Assembly (NCBI GenBank): GCA_900546105.1
Contig: URBP01000043.1
Location: forward strand, 1-17,033
Length of the DNA: 17,033 nucleotides
Source: an uncultured Collinsella sp.
Lineage (GTDB): Bacteria; Actinomycetota; Coriobacteriia; Coriobacteriales; Coriobacteriaceae
Direction: 5' to 3'
The notes beneath the pieces are model-generated. The model made no database searches and was not told where the DNA came from. It saw only the letters and a list, made by a program, of their open reading frames with translations. Below are positions 1 to 8,605 of the stretch, in pieces. Position 1 is the first letter of the stretch, and every line of letters begins with the position of its first letter. A program made the translations under genes and the position numbers.

Positions 1-1290
1 AGCAACAGCCGTATTGGCCGCCGGCGCAGGCTCCTGTGCAACGGGAGCAGGCTCCGGCTCAAACGTCGGCTCCTCGCCCTCTTCGTAATCAAGCGTGCAG
101 GACTCGGGAAGCATGCCGAGCGCACGGATGGCATCCGAACCAAAGCGGACATTGCCGGCGGCATTGCGATAGAGCTTGGGCTCGGGCTCGGCGACTTCGC
201 CCACCGTGGGCTCCTCCGCGGGCTCGGCGGTGGACTTTTCCTCGGTGGACACTTCAGCCTGGACAGTCTGGTCTTGAGCCTCGGGCGCGATAACGCCGAT
301 CAGCGTCTCGTCGGCAGAGGCACCCTCAAAACCATCGATCTGTCCATCAAAAGCCTCGTCCTGCTCGGGTACATCGTCGGGCGCCACCGGCTGGCCAAAC
401 TCGTCCTCGTCGTAGGAAGGTTCCTCATATTCAATGGTGTTGCCGTAATCGTTTTGTTGCTGGGCCTCGGCATACTCGGCCGCCGCGCGCGCCATTTCCT
501 CGGCGCGGCGCTTCTGCTCGCCAAAATAGGTATCGAATGGAATGTCGTCGGGGAACTCGTTTTCGCCCTGATAGGGGGCAACGTTGTCCATGACACCGAG
601 CATGGCGGCAACAGAGGACTTGTTGCACACCGCGCCAGACGTGTAGGGAAGCACAAAACGGTTGGAGATGATATTGGCGGCGTTGGCCAGTGCCACAAGG
701 GAGGCCAGAATCGCGACAACCCACAGCAGCACCTTGAGCACGCCGGGAAGCGGCAGGATACGCAGGATGGCAACAGCCGCGGGCGCGATCGTGGCAACAG
801 GCAGGAGCTTGGCGATGAGCGCGCGATACGGAGCGTAGGGCTCGCGAGCAAGGAGCTCGGCACGGGGGGAATCATAGTGCGCCACCACGACGACCGGGCG
901 GTTGCGCGGAGACGCAAGCGGGCCCGAGGCCTTGTGATAGGCGATGACATTTTGGCTCACACCGGTCTTTCCCAGGCGCGAAACCACGGGATGCCCCGTG
1001 CGCTCGAGCACGTAGAGCACGGAACCGACAATGGCCAGCAAGGTGCCGACCAAGCCGATACCGCCGCCGACGCCCATCAGCAGGGCGCCGGCAAACGCCA
1101 GAATACCGGTAACGGCAAACGCCAACCTGCTGGGCGCGGGAGCATTAAATTCCTGTACCTCGGGGTCAAAGCCGTGGTTGCGGAAAATCTGAGCGATATC
1201 CTCGGCAGCCAGGCGCTCTTCTTCGCTGCACGCCGGCGTAATGCCGGTGTTCTGCAGCAGGTGATTAATATAGTTCTGGGTGTTCGCCAT
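1..1290 (-). CDS. Membrane-anchored M28-like peptidase homologue (partial, C-terminus beyond window)
   Basis: The leftward frame is open from the ATG at 1290 to the window edge (430 codons, no stop), so the C-terminus is missing. GGAG lies 6 bases before the ATG. Residues 55-93 and 158-208 are strongly hydrophobic and could each form two membrane helices. Between them, VVVVAHYDSPRAE (133-145) matches the first metal-ligand motif of M28 zinc aminopeptidases (HxD, His138 and Asp140). The expected second motif, GAxDNxSGVA, appears as GAVCNKSSVA (219-228), with Cys at the position of the bridging Asp. After residue 260 comes a long Glu/Ala/Pro-rich, probably disordered acidic stretch reaching the window edge. 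The M28 relationship is inferred from short motifs; catalysis is doubtful and the substrate unknown. It diverges from the WYL gene pair. Confidence 0.6.
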   Translation of the reverse strand, partial: MANTQNYINHLLQNTGITPACSEEERLAAEDIAQIFRNHGFDPEVQEFNAPAPSRLAFAVTGILAFAGALLMGVGGGIGLVGTLLAIVGSVLYVLERTGHPVVSRLGKTGVSQNVIAYHKASGPLASPRNRPVVVVAHYDSPRAELLAREPYAPYRALIAKLLPVATIAPAAVAILRILPLPGVLKVLLWVVAILASLVALANAANIISNRFVLPYTSGAVCNKSSVAAMLGVMDNVAPYQGENEFPDDIPFDTYFGEQKRRAEEMARAAAEYAEAQQQNDYGNTIEYEEPSYDEDEFGQPVAPDDVPEQDEAFDGQIDGFEGASADETLIGVIAPEAQDQTVQAEVSTEEKSTAEPAEEPTVGEVAEPEPKLYRNAAGNVRFGSDAIRALGMLPESCTLDYEEGEEPTFEPEPAPVAQEPAPAANTAVA

Positions 1291-1400
1291 GTGCGCTCCA
1301 CATCCATAATCCGACAAATAGGCCCAATGCATGCACATTAGAACCGTATATAGTCGAAAGTATACCCCGAGCGAGCGCAAACGACCGAATTCGGGCCATC

Positions 1401-1429
1401 TTAACGCCGCGAGCGGACAAGGATATAGC
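1401..1429 (+). promoter_or_regulatory. Candidate sigma-70-type promoter for the WYL regulator pair
   Basis: TTAACG (1401-1406) and TATAGC (1424-1429) are separated by 17 bp and lie about 60 bp before the first WYL start codon. Both hexamers are imperfect. This is the best match I found in the 198-bp divergent gap; on the other strand TATACT-like sequences near 1360 could serve the M28-like gene, but no good -35 accompanies them. Confidence 0.3.
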
Positions 1430-1488
1430 CTAATCTCCATATCGGACTAAAATCATGGCATCAAACGACCTTCTCATGCGAGGATTCT

Positions 1489-2511
1489 ATGACGGCAAGC
1501 GACGCGACCGCGACAATTAAAAAGGGGACACCCGAGCCCGGTTTCGATAAAACGGCTCAGCGCATCCTCAACCTTTTCTTTGTACTCAACAGTTCTCCCG
1601 AACCGCTGACGACCGAGCAAATCGTCCTGGATTCCGATTTGGGATACGGCTCGGGCAATATCGACTCAGACAAGCGTAAGTTCCGCCGCGATCGCGACAA
1701 GCTGCTCGAACGCGGCATCGTTATCAGGGAGGTTCGTGCTGCCGGAGCGCAGGAAACCGAGGAGAGCGCCTGGACGATCGACCGAGAACACACGTTTGCC
1801 GCGGGCGGCCTCATCACCGCAGACGATGCCGACATCCTGCTCAATGCCATCGACCAGACACTCGCGGCAGGCTCATCCACCTTTGCCGCGCCACTTGCCG
1901 ACATTCGCTCCAAGATTGCCTACCTCACCGGCATGTCGACGACAGGAGAGGCACCTATCCGCCGCTCTCCCGCCGTCGATGCGGTATGGAGTGCCTTTGC
2001 CGAGCGTTGCACGCTGCGCTTTTTGTACCAAAACGGACGCGGCGAGCAACGCGAGCGGACCGTTTGCGTCTACGGCATGTTCGAGCGCGAGGGCGTGGCA
2101 TACTTCTGCGGCCTCGACAATGCCACCGACGACATCAGGACATTCCGCTGCGACCGTATCGTTCGCGCCTGGAGACCTTCGAAGGCCTACGCCATCCCTG
2201 CGGATTTCAACCTCAACGATTATTTATTCTTTGAGTTCGATTTTGCCGACCGCCCACCCGTTGCGGCTACGTTCTCGTTCGCGCGTGAAGCGCAGGCCGA
2301 TATGATCAGCGGTCTCACACGCGGGCGAGGTGAGCTCGCACACACCGATTCGGGATGGACCTGGACCGTTGACGTGCGCGACCTTGAAGCCGCAGCCTCG
2401 TTTTGCATGGCCCATGCCATGGATGGCATGAGGCCCGTCGCCCCCGATTCTCTCAAGCAGGCGTGGAATCACCTCATCGAAAGGACGGTGCACGAGCATG
2501 CCCGTGCGTAA
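1489..2511 (+). CDS. WYL-domain transcriptional regulator, first of a tandem pair (PafB-like position)
   Basis: This 340-residue protein has the build of WYL regulators. A winged-helix region (about 22-85) includes a DKRKFRRDRDKL helix. A WYL domain follows (about 165-235), with the LRFLYQNGRGE strand, AYFCGLD at the position of the name-giving Trp-Tyr-Leu, and RTFRCDRI at the end. A C-terminal extension (about 250-335) resembles the WCX domain. The ATG at 1489 has GAGG upstream. Its last 14 bases overlap the next gene in another frame, which suggests translational coupling and a heteromeric partner. In mycobacteria the paired PafB and PafC, also WYL proteins, activate a LexA-independent DNA-damage response. 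Here the ligand and targets are unknown; the comparison rests on domain layout and tandem arrangement. Confidence 0.85.
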   Translation: MTASDATATIKKGTPEPGFDKTAQRILNLFFVLNSSPEPLTTEQIVLDSDLGYGSGNIDSDKRKFRRDRDKLLERGIVIREVRAAGAQETEESAWTIDREHTFAAGGLITADDADILLNAIDQTLAAGSSTFAAPLADIRSKIAYLTGMSTTGEAPIRRSPAVDAVWSAFAERCTLRFLYQNGRGEQRERTVCVYGMFEREGVAYFCGLDNATDDIRTFRCDRIVRAWRPSKAYAIPADFNLNDYLFFEFDFADRPPVAATFSFAREAQADMISGLTRGRGELAHTDSGWTWTVDVRDLEAAASFCMAHAMDGMRPVAPDSLKQAWNHLIERTVHEHARA

Positions 2512-3415
2512 ACTCACCAGCGAGCAAAGACTCTCGCGCGCCATCGACATCATGGAGGCCCTCTACGCCGCCGGCGAGAATGGCATGACACGAGACGAGC
2601 TTTGCAGCCGCTTTGATATCACGGGGGCATCGCTCGACGAGATTCTCGAGATCGTCTCGACGCTTGCGGACCGAGAATCGGGCGCACGTATTATCTGCGA
2701 ACGCCGCGGCGAGTGCGTGGTCCTCACCGGTGATGCGGGGCGCGTGCTACCGCTGCGTCTGAGTGCCGCCGAGGGCGCTGTGCTCAACCATGAACTTGAA
2801 TCATTGGGAATCGAACCCCAAGCGGCGGCTCGAATACGGCGCGCCCTTCTTCCCAAAGAGCTCGGCTACAACCAGCGCGTCTTTGACACCGTCGCCCACG
2901 GATCGCACTGGCAGCAGCTGAGCTGCGCCATTCGGGACGGCGTTCGCTGCCGCATCTCCTATCGCTCGATGGACGATGCGCGGCCACGCGAGCGTCTGGT
3001 CGACCCCTTGCGCATTACGGTAAACGGCGACCAAACATACCTGATTGCCTGGGACATCGCAGTCGATGAGCAGCGCACCTATCGCATGGATAAAATCGAG
3101 GAACTCACCTTGACGGAAGACTCCGTCGTGCCTCACACACCGGGCGTCGCATCCCTCCACGATTCCCTTGCCCGGACGCAGCGTAGCGCAAAGCTCTTGA
3201 TGCCATTCGATATGGCGGAGCATCTGGACTGGGCTGGCATCACCCTAATCGAGCGCAGCGGGGCAGACATGGCAACGGTAACCGTGCATTACGGCTCCGA
3301 GCGTTGGCTACTGAGCCAGGTAATCGCAGCGGGCGGGGCCATCCGTATCTTGGATGATCCCGCCCGGTCAGAGCGTCTGTGCGATATGGCAAAATCCCTC
3401 GTCTGTCCGCTTTAG
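2498..3415 (+). CDS. WYL-domain transcriptional regulator, second of a tandem pair (PafC-like position)
   Basis: This 305-residue protein starts inside the end of the first WYL gene (14-bp overlap), preceded by a weak AAGGACGG ribosome site. The N-terminal helix-turn-helix (about 8-75) is short. The WYL domain (about 145-205) shows CRISYRSMD, then TYLIAWD at the WYL position and RTYRMDKIEEL at the end, the arginines that in WYL domains contact ligand or nucleic acid. The C-terminal part (about 215-305) resembles the WCX extension. Having two complete but different WYL proteins in one operon points to an obligate pair, as with PafB/PafC. Its TAG stop shares bases with the stop of the convergent DinG gene, so no space for a terminator remains between them. 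Confidence 0.85.
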   Translation: MPVRKLTSEQRLSRAIDIMEALYAAGENGMTRDELCSRFDITGASLDEILEIVSTLADRESGARIICERRGECVVLTGDAGRVLPLRLSAAEGAVLNHELESLGIEPQAAARIRRALLPKELGYNQRVFDTVAHGSHWQQLSCAIRDGVRCRISYRSMDDARPRERLVDPLRITVNGDQTYLIAWDIAVDEQRTYRMDKIEELTLTEDSVVPHTPGVASLHDSLARTQRSAKLLMPFDMAEHLDWAGITLIERSGADMATVTVHYGSERWLLSQVIAAGGAIRILDDPARSERLCDMAKSLVCPL

Positions 3416-6306
3416 CGGCGCCGCTCGTGGCGTGCGCGCCACAGTTGCAGATAGTGACCAATCTGCGCCGATTCGATGCACTGGTAGGAGCTCGTGGGCA
3501 GCGACGTTAAGAACTTCTTTCCGTAGCCCTTCGTCACTAGGCGCGGGTCGGCCAGAATCAGCACACCGCAATCAGTCGATGAGCGAATGAGGCGACCGGC
3601 TGCCTGCTTAACTTCGAGCACAGCCTCGGGCAGCGAATAGCGCGCCCAAGCGCGGTCTTCGCGCAGATTGCGCTCGCATGAGAGCGGGTCTGTGGGGCTC
3701 GAGAACGGCAGCTTGGGGATGATGACGCAGCGCAGCGTCTCGCCGCTGGCGTCAAACCCTTCCCAAAAGGCCTTAAGCGCAAAGAGCGACGAGGTCGGTT
3801 CGTTGATAAAGCGATCGCGCAGACGGCGAGGGGACGAGTTGCGCTGCTGGCAGTTGAGTTCCAGACCCGCACGGGCCATCTTGGGCTCAACGCGGGCGTA
3901 TAGGTCTTCCATGTCGCGCCGATTGGTGAACAGTGTGAGCACCGAGCCGCCCATAGCAAGGTGAGCGTCGACCAGCACACGCTCGAGCGCCGAAAGATAG
4001 CTCTCACGATCGCGCGGATCGGGAATATCCCCAGCCACGACCACGGCCATATTCGAATCGAAGTCGTAGCTCGAATCCAAGTGCAGCGATGAGGATGTCG
4101 AGGCACTGATGCGATCGAGGCCGACGGCGTGGTTAAAGTGCTCAAAGCTCTTGGAAACCGTCATGGTCGCCGATGCAAAGATAGCCGTGTGGACCTCGGG
4201 CAGCCACTCGGTTGCCAAGGCCTCGCCAATATCGATGCGCTCCGCGGTCATCGACTCGCCGCCGGCGCGCAATCTGCGATTGACTTGCAGCGAGTACACG
4301 TAGTGCTCATCGGTACCGTCAATGATGAGTTTGAGGTTCTCGGCCAACTCGTGTAGGCGGCGCGAGATATCACCCAGGTCGACAACAACCTCGGGCTTGT
4401 CGGCGGCAACGGCTTGCACCAGCGCCTCGACGCTTTTGTCAGCTTGTTCCAATGCGTCGATGGCTGTGTAGGCCGACTGTAAGAAATCATGCCAGTCGTC
4501 AGATTCGCGCAGCTCGGGGCCGATCCATAGGTTCGCATTGTCATAGCCCCCGCGGGCACGGCGGCCAAGCTCGCGAACACCGTCAAACACATCGGCAATC
4601 GCCATGCTCGCACGTACAACCGTCGACGTCGCCTTGGCGGTAAGACCCAGGTAGAGCGTAGAGCCCTCCGAGGTTGCCAAATCGCGGGAAACCTGGCTCA
4701 GCGCACCGGTGCTCGAGCCGCCCAGGCGCTCAAACAGAACGCGCGATTCATCCGCCGACACCACGCGCGCCCATTGACGGCGTGCCTCGCGCTCGATGGA
4801 GTGGGCCTCATCGATCACCCAGTGACGAATCGGAGGCAAGATTCTGCCCTCGGCCGCAACATTGCGGAACAACAGGGAATGGTTGGTGACCACCACATCG
4901 GCATGCGCCGCGCGGCGGCGGGCGCCGTGGACCAGGCATTTATCGGGGAAAAACGGGCAGAGGCGACGGGCGCACTCGCGCGACGCCGTCGTAAAGTCGG
5001 GACGGTTGACGCTGCGCCAGCGAATGCCGAGCGAATCGAGGTCGCCATCGGCCGACTGACACACGTACGCCATGATGACCGCGACTGCCGTAAGCGTGTC
5101 GGCAGGATCACGCTTAGTCGTAATCTCGACTTGGCCACGGCTCATGCGCTCAAGCTTACGCAAGCATGGATAGTGGTCATAGCCCTTGAGAGCGCAAAAC
5201 GATAGGCCTCCGTCCAGCTGCTCGGCAAGTTTGGGCAGCTCATGATACATGAGCTGGTCGGCGAGATTATTCGATTTAGTCGCGATACCAACCGTGATGT
5301 TGTTGCGGCGCGCAGCCTCGGCAAAAGGCACCAGATAGGCCATCGATTTACCGACGCCTGTGCCCGCCTCAATCACGCGATGCGTTCCCGTAACGAGTGC
5401 GTCACGGACCTCGAGTGCCATCGCGATCTGCTCATCGCGCGGCTCGTACGTGGGATACATGCGATTAACCAGGCCGCCCGGGGCATAGTCCGCCTCGATT
5501 TCCTCGCGACTCGGCATCTTAAGGACCGGTAGCTCGTCCGCATCAACGCGATCATCGGCCCGATCGGCCTTGAGTACGTCGGCGCGGGCGGCGCTGAGAG
5601 AGAAGATGGAACCTGGGTTCTGTCCCGCCAAGAACGAGAAGATGGGACGATAGGACCAGGGTACGTCGGGGTGCATGTCGGCCAGGCGCGCCATTAAGCC
5701 CTGGGGCAAGTCGGTGAGCGCCACGAGCAACACACGCCACACACCACACAGGGCGTCGACATCGGCGTTGGCGCGGTGCGACACCGAGTCGCAGCCAAAC
5801 AGGTCGGCCATGAAAGACAGCTTATGCGAGGCCAGGCGCGGAAGCGCGATGCGCGACAGTGCCAGCGAATCGATCCAGATGTCACTGACGTTTACACCAC
5901 CCTTGACCGACTCGATAAACGAACGGTCGAAGGTGGCGTTATGCGCAATCACCGGGCAGCCACCGACAAATTCGGCGAGAGCGGCCACGGCCTCAACGGC
6001 CGATGGGGCATCTGCCACATCGGCATTTGTAATGCTCGTGAGCTCGGTAATCTCGGCGGGAATCAGCTGCTTGGGATGCACGAAGGTATCGAAGCGATCG
6101 ACAACCTCGCGGCCAGAAAGGCGGGCCGCCGAGATCTCGATAAGTTCATTGTCCTGCACCGAAAGACCTGTGGTCTCGGTATCGAGGACGATAACGTCTT
6201 CCTCGATGAGGCCAAACGATTGGGTTTTGGCGCGCTCGGCGAGCGTGGCATAGGAGTCGATGACAAACTGCGGCGTTCCTGACGAAACCGCGTCCTCGAT
6301 TAGCAT
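3412..6306 (-). CDS. dinG: DnaQ-like exonuclease fused to DinG-family Fe-S helicase
   Basis: This 964-residue protein joins two enzymes. Residues about 38-200 form a DEDDh 3'-5' exonuclease with ExoI DTETTG (Asp42, Glu44), ExoII HNATFD (Asp127) and ExoIII HRANADVD (His177, Asp182). The rest is an XPD/DinG-type superfamily 2 helicase: Walker A EAGTGVGKS (313-321), a likely 4Fe-4S cysteine set Cys381, Cys445, Cys450 and Cys457, the DEAH box at 499-502, the ASATM motif, and QAAGRLIR near the C-terminus. All exonuclease and helicase residues I looked for are present. Bacillus-type DinG proteins share this fusion; the E. coli one lacks the exonuclease. Expected role: unwinding and trimming of damaged DNA, R-loops or stalled forks. 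The gene overlaps ddl by 7 bp upstream and the WYL pair's stop downstream. Confidence 0.93.
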   Translation of the reverse strand: MLIEDAVSSGTPQFVIDSYATLAERAKTQSFGLIEEDVIVLDTETTGLSVQDNELIEISAARLSGREVVDRFDTFVHPKQLIPAEITELTSITNADVADAPSAVEAVAALAEFVGGCPVIAHNATFDRSFIESVKGGVNVSDIWIDSLALSRIALPRLASHKLSFMADLFGCDSVSHRANADVDALCGVWRVLLVALTDLPQGLMARLADMHPDVPWSYRPIFSFLAGQNPGSIFSLSAARADVLKADRADDRVDADELPVLKMPSREEIEADYAPGGLVNRMYPTYEPRDEQIAMALEVRDALVTGTHRVIEAGTGVGKSMAYLVPFAEAARRNNITVGIATKSNNLADQLMYHELPKLAEQLDGGLSFCALKGYDHYPCLRKLERMSRGQVEITTKRDPADTLTAVAVIMAYVCQSADGDLDSLGIRWRSVNRPDFTTASRECARRLCPFFPDKCLVHGARRRAAHADVVVTNHSLLFRNVAAEGRILPPIRHWVIDEAHSIEREARRQWARVVSADESRVLFERLGGSSTGALSQVSRDLATSEGSTLYLGLTAKATSTVVRASMAIADVFDGVRELGRRARGGYDNANLWIGPELRESDDWHDFLQSAYTAIDALEQADKSVEALVQAVAADKPEVVVDLGDISRRLHELAENLKLIIDGTDEHYVYSLQVNRRLRAGGESMTAERIDIGEALATEWLPEVHTAIFASATMTVSKSFEHFNHAVGLDRISASTSSSLHLDSSYDFDSNMAVVVAGDIPDPRDRESYLSALERVLVDAHLAMGGSVLTLFTNRRDMEDLYARVEPKMARAGLELNCQQRNSSPRRLRDRFINEPTSSLFALKAFWEGFDASGETLRCVIIPKLPFSSPTDPLSCERNLREDRAWARYSLPEAVLEVKQAAGRLIRSSTDCGVLILADPRLVTKGYGKKFLTSLPTSSYQCIESAQIGHYLQLWRARHERRR

Positions 6307-7265
6307 GCAATGCCCGCTCGACGAAGACCCATACGGATCAGGCTGTCACAGACCTGCGGGAACGTCATGTCGTCGGTGTGGCGGATCTCATCCGGATACA
6401 GCGACGTATCGGTCATGCCGGGAATGGTATTGGTCTCGAGGATAACGGGGCCGTCCTCGCTCACGATAAAATCGCTGCGCGAGATGCCCAGGCAACCGAG
6501 GGCCTTGTGAGCGGCACAGGCAAGCTCCTGGGCACGAGCGTAGTTCTCGGGTGAAATCTGCGCCGGAATGCGATGGATGTCCGTAGGGTCGACATATTTC
6601 ACGTCCAGATCGTAGAACTCGCAGTCCTCGGGCTTGCGAATCTCGACAATCGGCAGGGCGCGCACGTCATCCTCGCCGTATACGCCAACGGTGATCTCGG
6701 TACCCTCGATGCACTTCTCGACCAGCACTTTGTCGCCGTACTCAAACGCCTTGGCGATTGCCCCGGGCAGCTCGGAGGGCTCATGGACCAGGGAAATGCC
6801 ATAGCTGGAACCGTTGACGGCCGGCTTCACAAAGCAGCGCTCGCCACAAACCTCGACGATATGATCGATATCGACTTCATCGCCCACCTCGAGCGCAAGG
6901 CCGGGGGCAATGGGAATGCCCGCCTTGGCGTACAGGAGCTTAGAGACCTCCTTGTCGGCACCGCAGGCGCTGGCAAGCACGCCCGAGGCCGTGTAGGGGA
7001 TACCCAGGGTCTCCATGGCGCCCTGCATGGCGCCATCCTCGCCGCCGGCACCGTGCATGGCGATAAATGCCACGTCGAAACCGCCGGTCGCCATGGTTAC
7101 CATAAAGTCATCGGCGGCCGTGTCGAGCAGCTCCACCGAGGTGTAGCCGGCTTCCTTCAGTGCCACCACGACGTTCTTTCCCGAATTGAGCGAGATCTCG
7201 CGCTCAGCGGAATGACCGCCCGCCAAGACCGCTACGTGCATGTTCTCTAGGCTTTTACCCGGCAT
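6300..7265 (-). CDS. ddl: D-alanine--D-alanine ligase
   Basis: This ATP-grasp enzyme makes the D-Ala-D-Ala dipeptide of peptidoglycan in the cytoplasm. The 321 residues are within the family range. Visible motifs are AVLAGGHSAEREISL at the N-terminus, HGAGGEDG (71-78), the ATP-grasp segment FVKPAVNGSSYG (145-156), and the metal and substrate site LETNTIPGMTDTS near the C-terminus. EFYDLDVKY ends in Tyr224, at the position where Tyr favours D-Ala over D-lactate as second substrate, so vancomycin-type depsipeptide synthesis is not indicated. The ATG at 7265 has a strong AGGAGGAG site 7 bases upstream; an internal ATG at 7241 is a weaker alternative. The 7-bp overlap with the downstream dinG gene implies co-transcription. 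Confidence 0.96.
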   Translation of the reverse strand: MPGKSLENMHVAVLAGGHSAEREISLNSGKNVVVALKEAGYTSVELLDTAADDFMVTMATGGFDVAFIAMHGAGGEDGAMQGAMETLGIPYTASGVLASACGADKEVSKLLYAKAGIPIAPGLALEVGDEVDIDHIVEVCGERCFVKPAVNGSSYGISLVHEPSELPGAIAKAFEYGDKVLVEKCIEGTEITVGVYGEDDVRALPIVEIRKPEDCEFYDLDVKYVDPTDIHRIPAQISPENYARAQELACAAHKALGCLGISRSDFIVSEDGPVILETNTIPGMTDTSLYPDEIRHTDDMTFPQVCDSLIRMGLRRAGIAC

Positions 7266-7305
7266 GGGCAGACTCCTCCTCTATAATTTCTGCAGCTGAT
7301 ACCAT

Positions 7306-7335
7306 ATTGTAGCGATACCCTCTACGTTTCCCCAA
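7306..7335 (-). promoter_or_regulatory. Candidate promoter for ddl-dinG
   Basis: Read leftward, TTGGGG (7330-7335) and TACAAT (7306-7311) are 18 bp apart, about 40 bp before the ddl start. The -10 is good and the -35 matches only its first half. The same -10 hexamer and spacing occur in the rpmH promoter. Confidence 0.35.
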
Positions 7336-7350
7336 AATCGAAAGGCTTCC

Positions 7351-8403
7351 ATGAATCCCAGGACTAAATCTCAGGACATTCGCGACTTGAGCCAAAACGA
7401 TATTCGCGAGCTCGTGGCCGAACTTGGCCAGCCCGCCTTCCGCGCAAAGCAGCTCATCGAATGGGTCTTTGAGAAGAACGTTTGTTCGTTTGACGACATG
7501 ACCAACCTTCCCAAAGCTTTCCGCGAGCAGCTTAAAGAGGCTTTTGCCTTTGACACGCCGACTGAACTCACCAAGCAGGTTTCCAAAGATGGCTCTCGCA
7601 AGTATCTGCTCGAGTACCACGACGGCATTTCCGTCGAGACGGTCGGTATGCCCCGTCGTAACAAGCTTTCCGTCTGCGTTTCCACCCAGGCAGGCTGTGG
7701 CATGGGCTGTGCCTTTTGCGCTACCGGTCTCAACGGCCTCAAGCGCTCTCTGACCGCTCAAGAGGTCGTCGACCAGGTACTTCATGTATCCAACGACTTT
7801 GGCGAGCGTGCCACGAGCGTTCTCTTCATGGGCCAGGGCGAGCCGTTTGCCAACTACGACGAGGTTCTCAAGGCACTGCGCATCCTCAACGACCCCGATG
7901 GCATCGGTATCGGCGCCCGTCACCTTACCGTCTCTACCAGCGGCGTTATTCCCGGTATTCGCAAATTTGCCGACATCCCCGAGCAGTTCACGCTTGCCGT
8001 CTCTCTGCATTCCGCCATCCAGTCGACGCGCAATAAGCTCATGCCCGGTGTTAAGAAGTACACGCTGCTCCGCCTTCACGAGGCGCTTCAGCTCTACACT
8101 GAAAAGACTGGCCGCCGCCCGACCTATGAGTATGCCATGATCGAAGGCGTCAACGATACGAATCCCGAGATGCAGGCACTCTGCGACTTCTGCGAGGGAA
8201 CGCTGTGCCACGTTAACCTGATTCAACTTAACGACATCGAGGGCAGCCCGCTCAAGCCGTCGCCGATTCATAAGGTTGAGGATCTTCAGCGTCGTCTTGA
8301 GTCCCGTGGCATCGAGACCACGATTCGTAACTCCCGTGGTAACGATATTGACGCCGCTTGCGGACAGCTGAAACAGCGCTTCAAAGTTCAGAAGAGCGCA
8401 TAG
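7351..8403 (+). CDS. rlmN: 23S rRNA (adenine(2503)-C(2))-methyltransferase, radical SAM
   Basis: RlmN methylates carbon 2 of A2503 in the ribosomal peptidyl-transferase centre, and in some bacteria A37 of certain tRNAs. The 350-residue protein has the radical-SAM cluster motif Cys116-x3-Cys120-x2-Cys123 (CGMGCAFC). Both cysteines of the methylation mechanism are present: Cys109 in SVCVSTQAGC and Cys337 in the C-terminal DIDAACGQL. MGQGEPFANYDEV supplies the SAM-contacting GEP motif. The ATG has AAAGG 5 bases upstream. Its codons end in T more often than those of neighbouring genes (many GTT, CTT, CGT), perhaps an expression-related bias. It diverges from ddl and is followed by a parS-like site and its own terminator. 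Confidence 0.97.
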   Translation: MNPRTKSQDIRDLSQNDIRELVAELGQPAFRAKQLIEWVFEKNVCSFDDMTNLPKAFREQLKEAFAFDTPTELTKQVSKDGSRKYLLEYHDGISVETVGMPRRNKLSVCVSTQAGCGMGCAFCATGLNGLKRSLTAQEVVDQVLHVSNDFGERATSVLFMGQGEPFANYDEVLKALRILNDPDGIGIGARHLTVSTSGVIPGIRKFADIPEQFTLAVSLHSAIQSTRNKLMPGVKKYTLLRLHEALQLYTEKTGRRPTYEYAMIEGVNDTNPEMQALCDFCEGTLCHVNLIQLNDIEGSPLKPSPIHKVEDLQRRLESRGIETTIRNSRGNDIDAACGQLKQRFKVQKSA

Positions 8404-8421
8404 GGGAGTCGCACTCCAAAA

Positions 8422-8437
8422 CGTTTCATGTGAAACA
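8422..8437. promoter_or_regulatory. parS-like site (two mismatches)
   Basis: CGTTTCATGTGAAACA differs from the parS sequence TGTTTCACGTGAAACA found perfectly in this window only at positions 1 and 8. It lies in the gap between the rlmN stop codon and its terminator, just beyond the parAB cluster, so it could be a weaker ParB loading site. Binding is not proven. Confidence 0.5.
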
Positions 8438-8442
8438 TCGGA

Positions 8443-8486
8443 CGGCCCCTGTTGCAGGATATGCAACAGGGGCCGTTTCATTTATT
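8443..8486 (+). terminator. Intrinsic terminator of rlmN
   Basis: A perfect 14-bp stem (8443-8456 with 8462-8475) encloses the 5-base loop GGATA and is followed by a T-rich run (TTTCATTTATT). It lies 40 bp after the rlmN stop. Confidence 0.88.
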
Positions 8487-8529
8487 GACCTCAATTTTGG
8501 ACCGCTGCTAGCTTCCCCATTGTTTACGG

Positions 8530-8572
8530 ACAAAATAAGCAGCCCTTGTCTCATGAATCAGACAAGGGCCGC
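8530..8572 (-). terminator. Intrinsic terminator of the rsmG-parA-parB unit
   Basis: GCCCTTGTCT (8542-8551) pairs with AGACAAGGGC (8560-8569) around an 8-base loop. Two further G-C pairs extend the stem outward after one mismatch. Read leftward the stem is followed by TTATTTTGT, so it serves the leftward transcripts that end with the small gene at 8602. Confidence 0.8.
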
Positions 8573-8593
8573 TCAAAATATGCAGGGTAATTG

Positions 8594-8605
8594 TTAGGTA
8601 CCTAA
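8594..8605. repeat. 12-bp palindrome TTAGGTACCTAA, left copy
   Basis: This is a perfect palindrome overlapping the stop codon of the small membrane-protein gene. The same 12 bases, plus one more shared flanking G on the left, occur at 12096-12107, upstream of jag. The two copies enclose the jag-rsmG-parA-parB block. Confidence 0.75.

Noticed and set aside
274..1341. Long rightward open frame of about 355 codons
   Set aside because: It lies opposite the M28-like gene, whose frame has coherent motifs and membrane segments; the rightward product has no recognisable domain and no good ribosome site.
7255..8481. Leftward open frame of about 408 codons
   Set aside because: It lies fully opposite rlmN, runs through the rlmN terminator, and arises from codon bias on the real strand.
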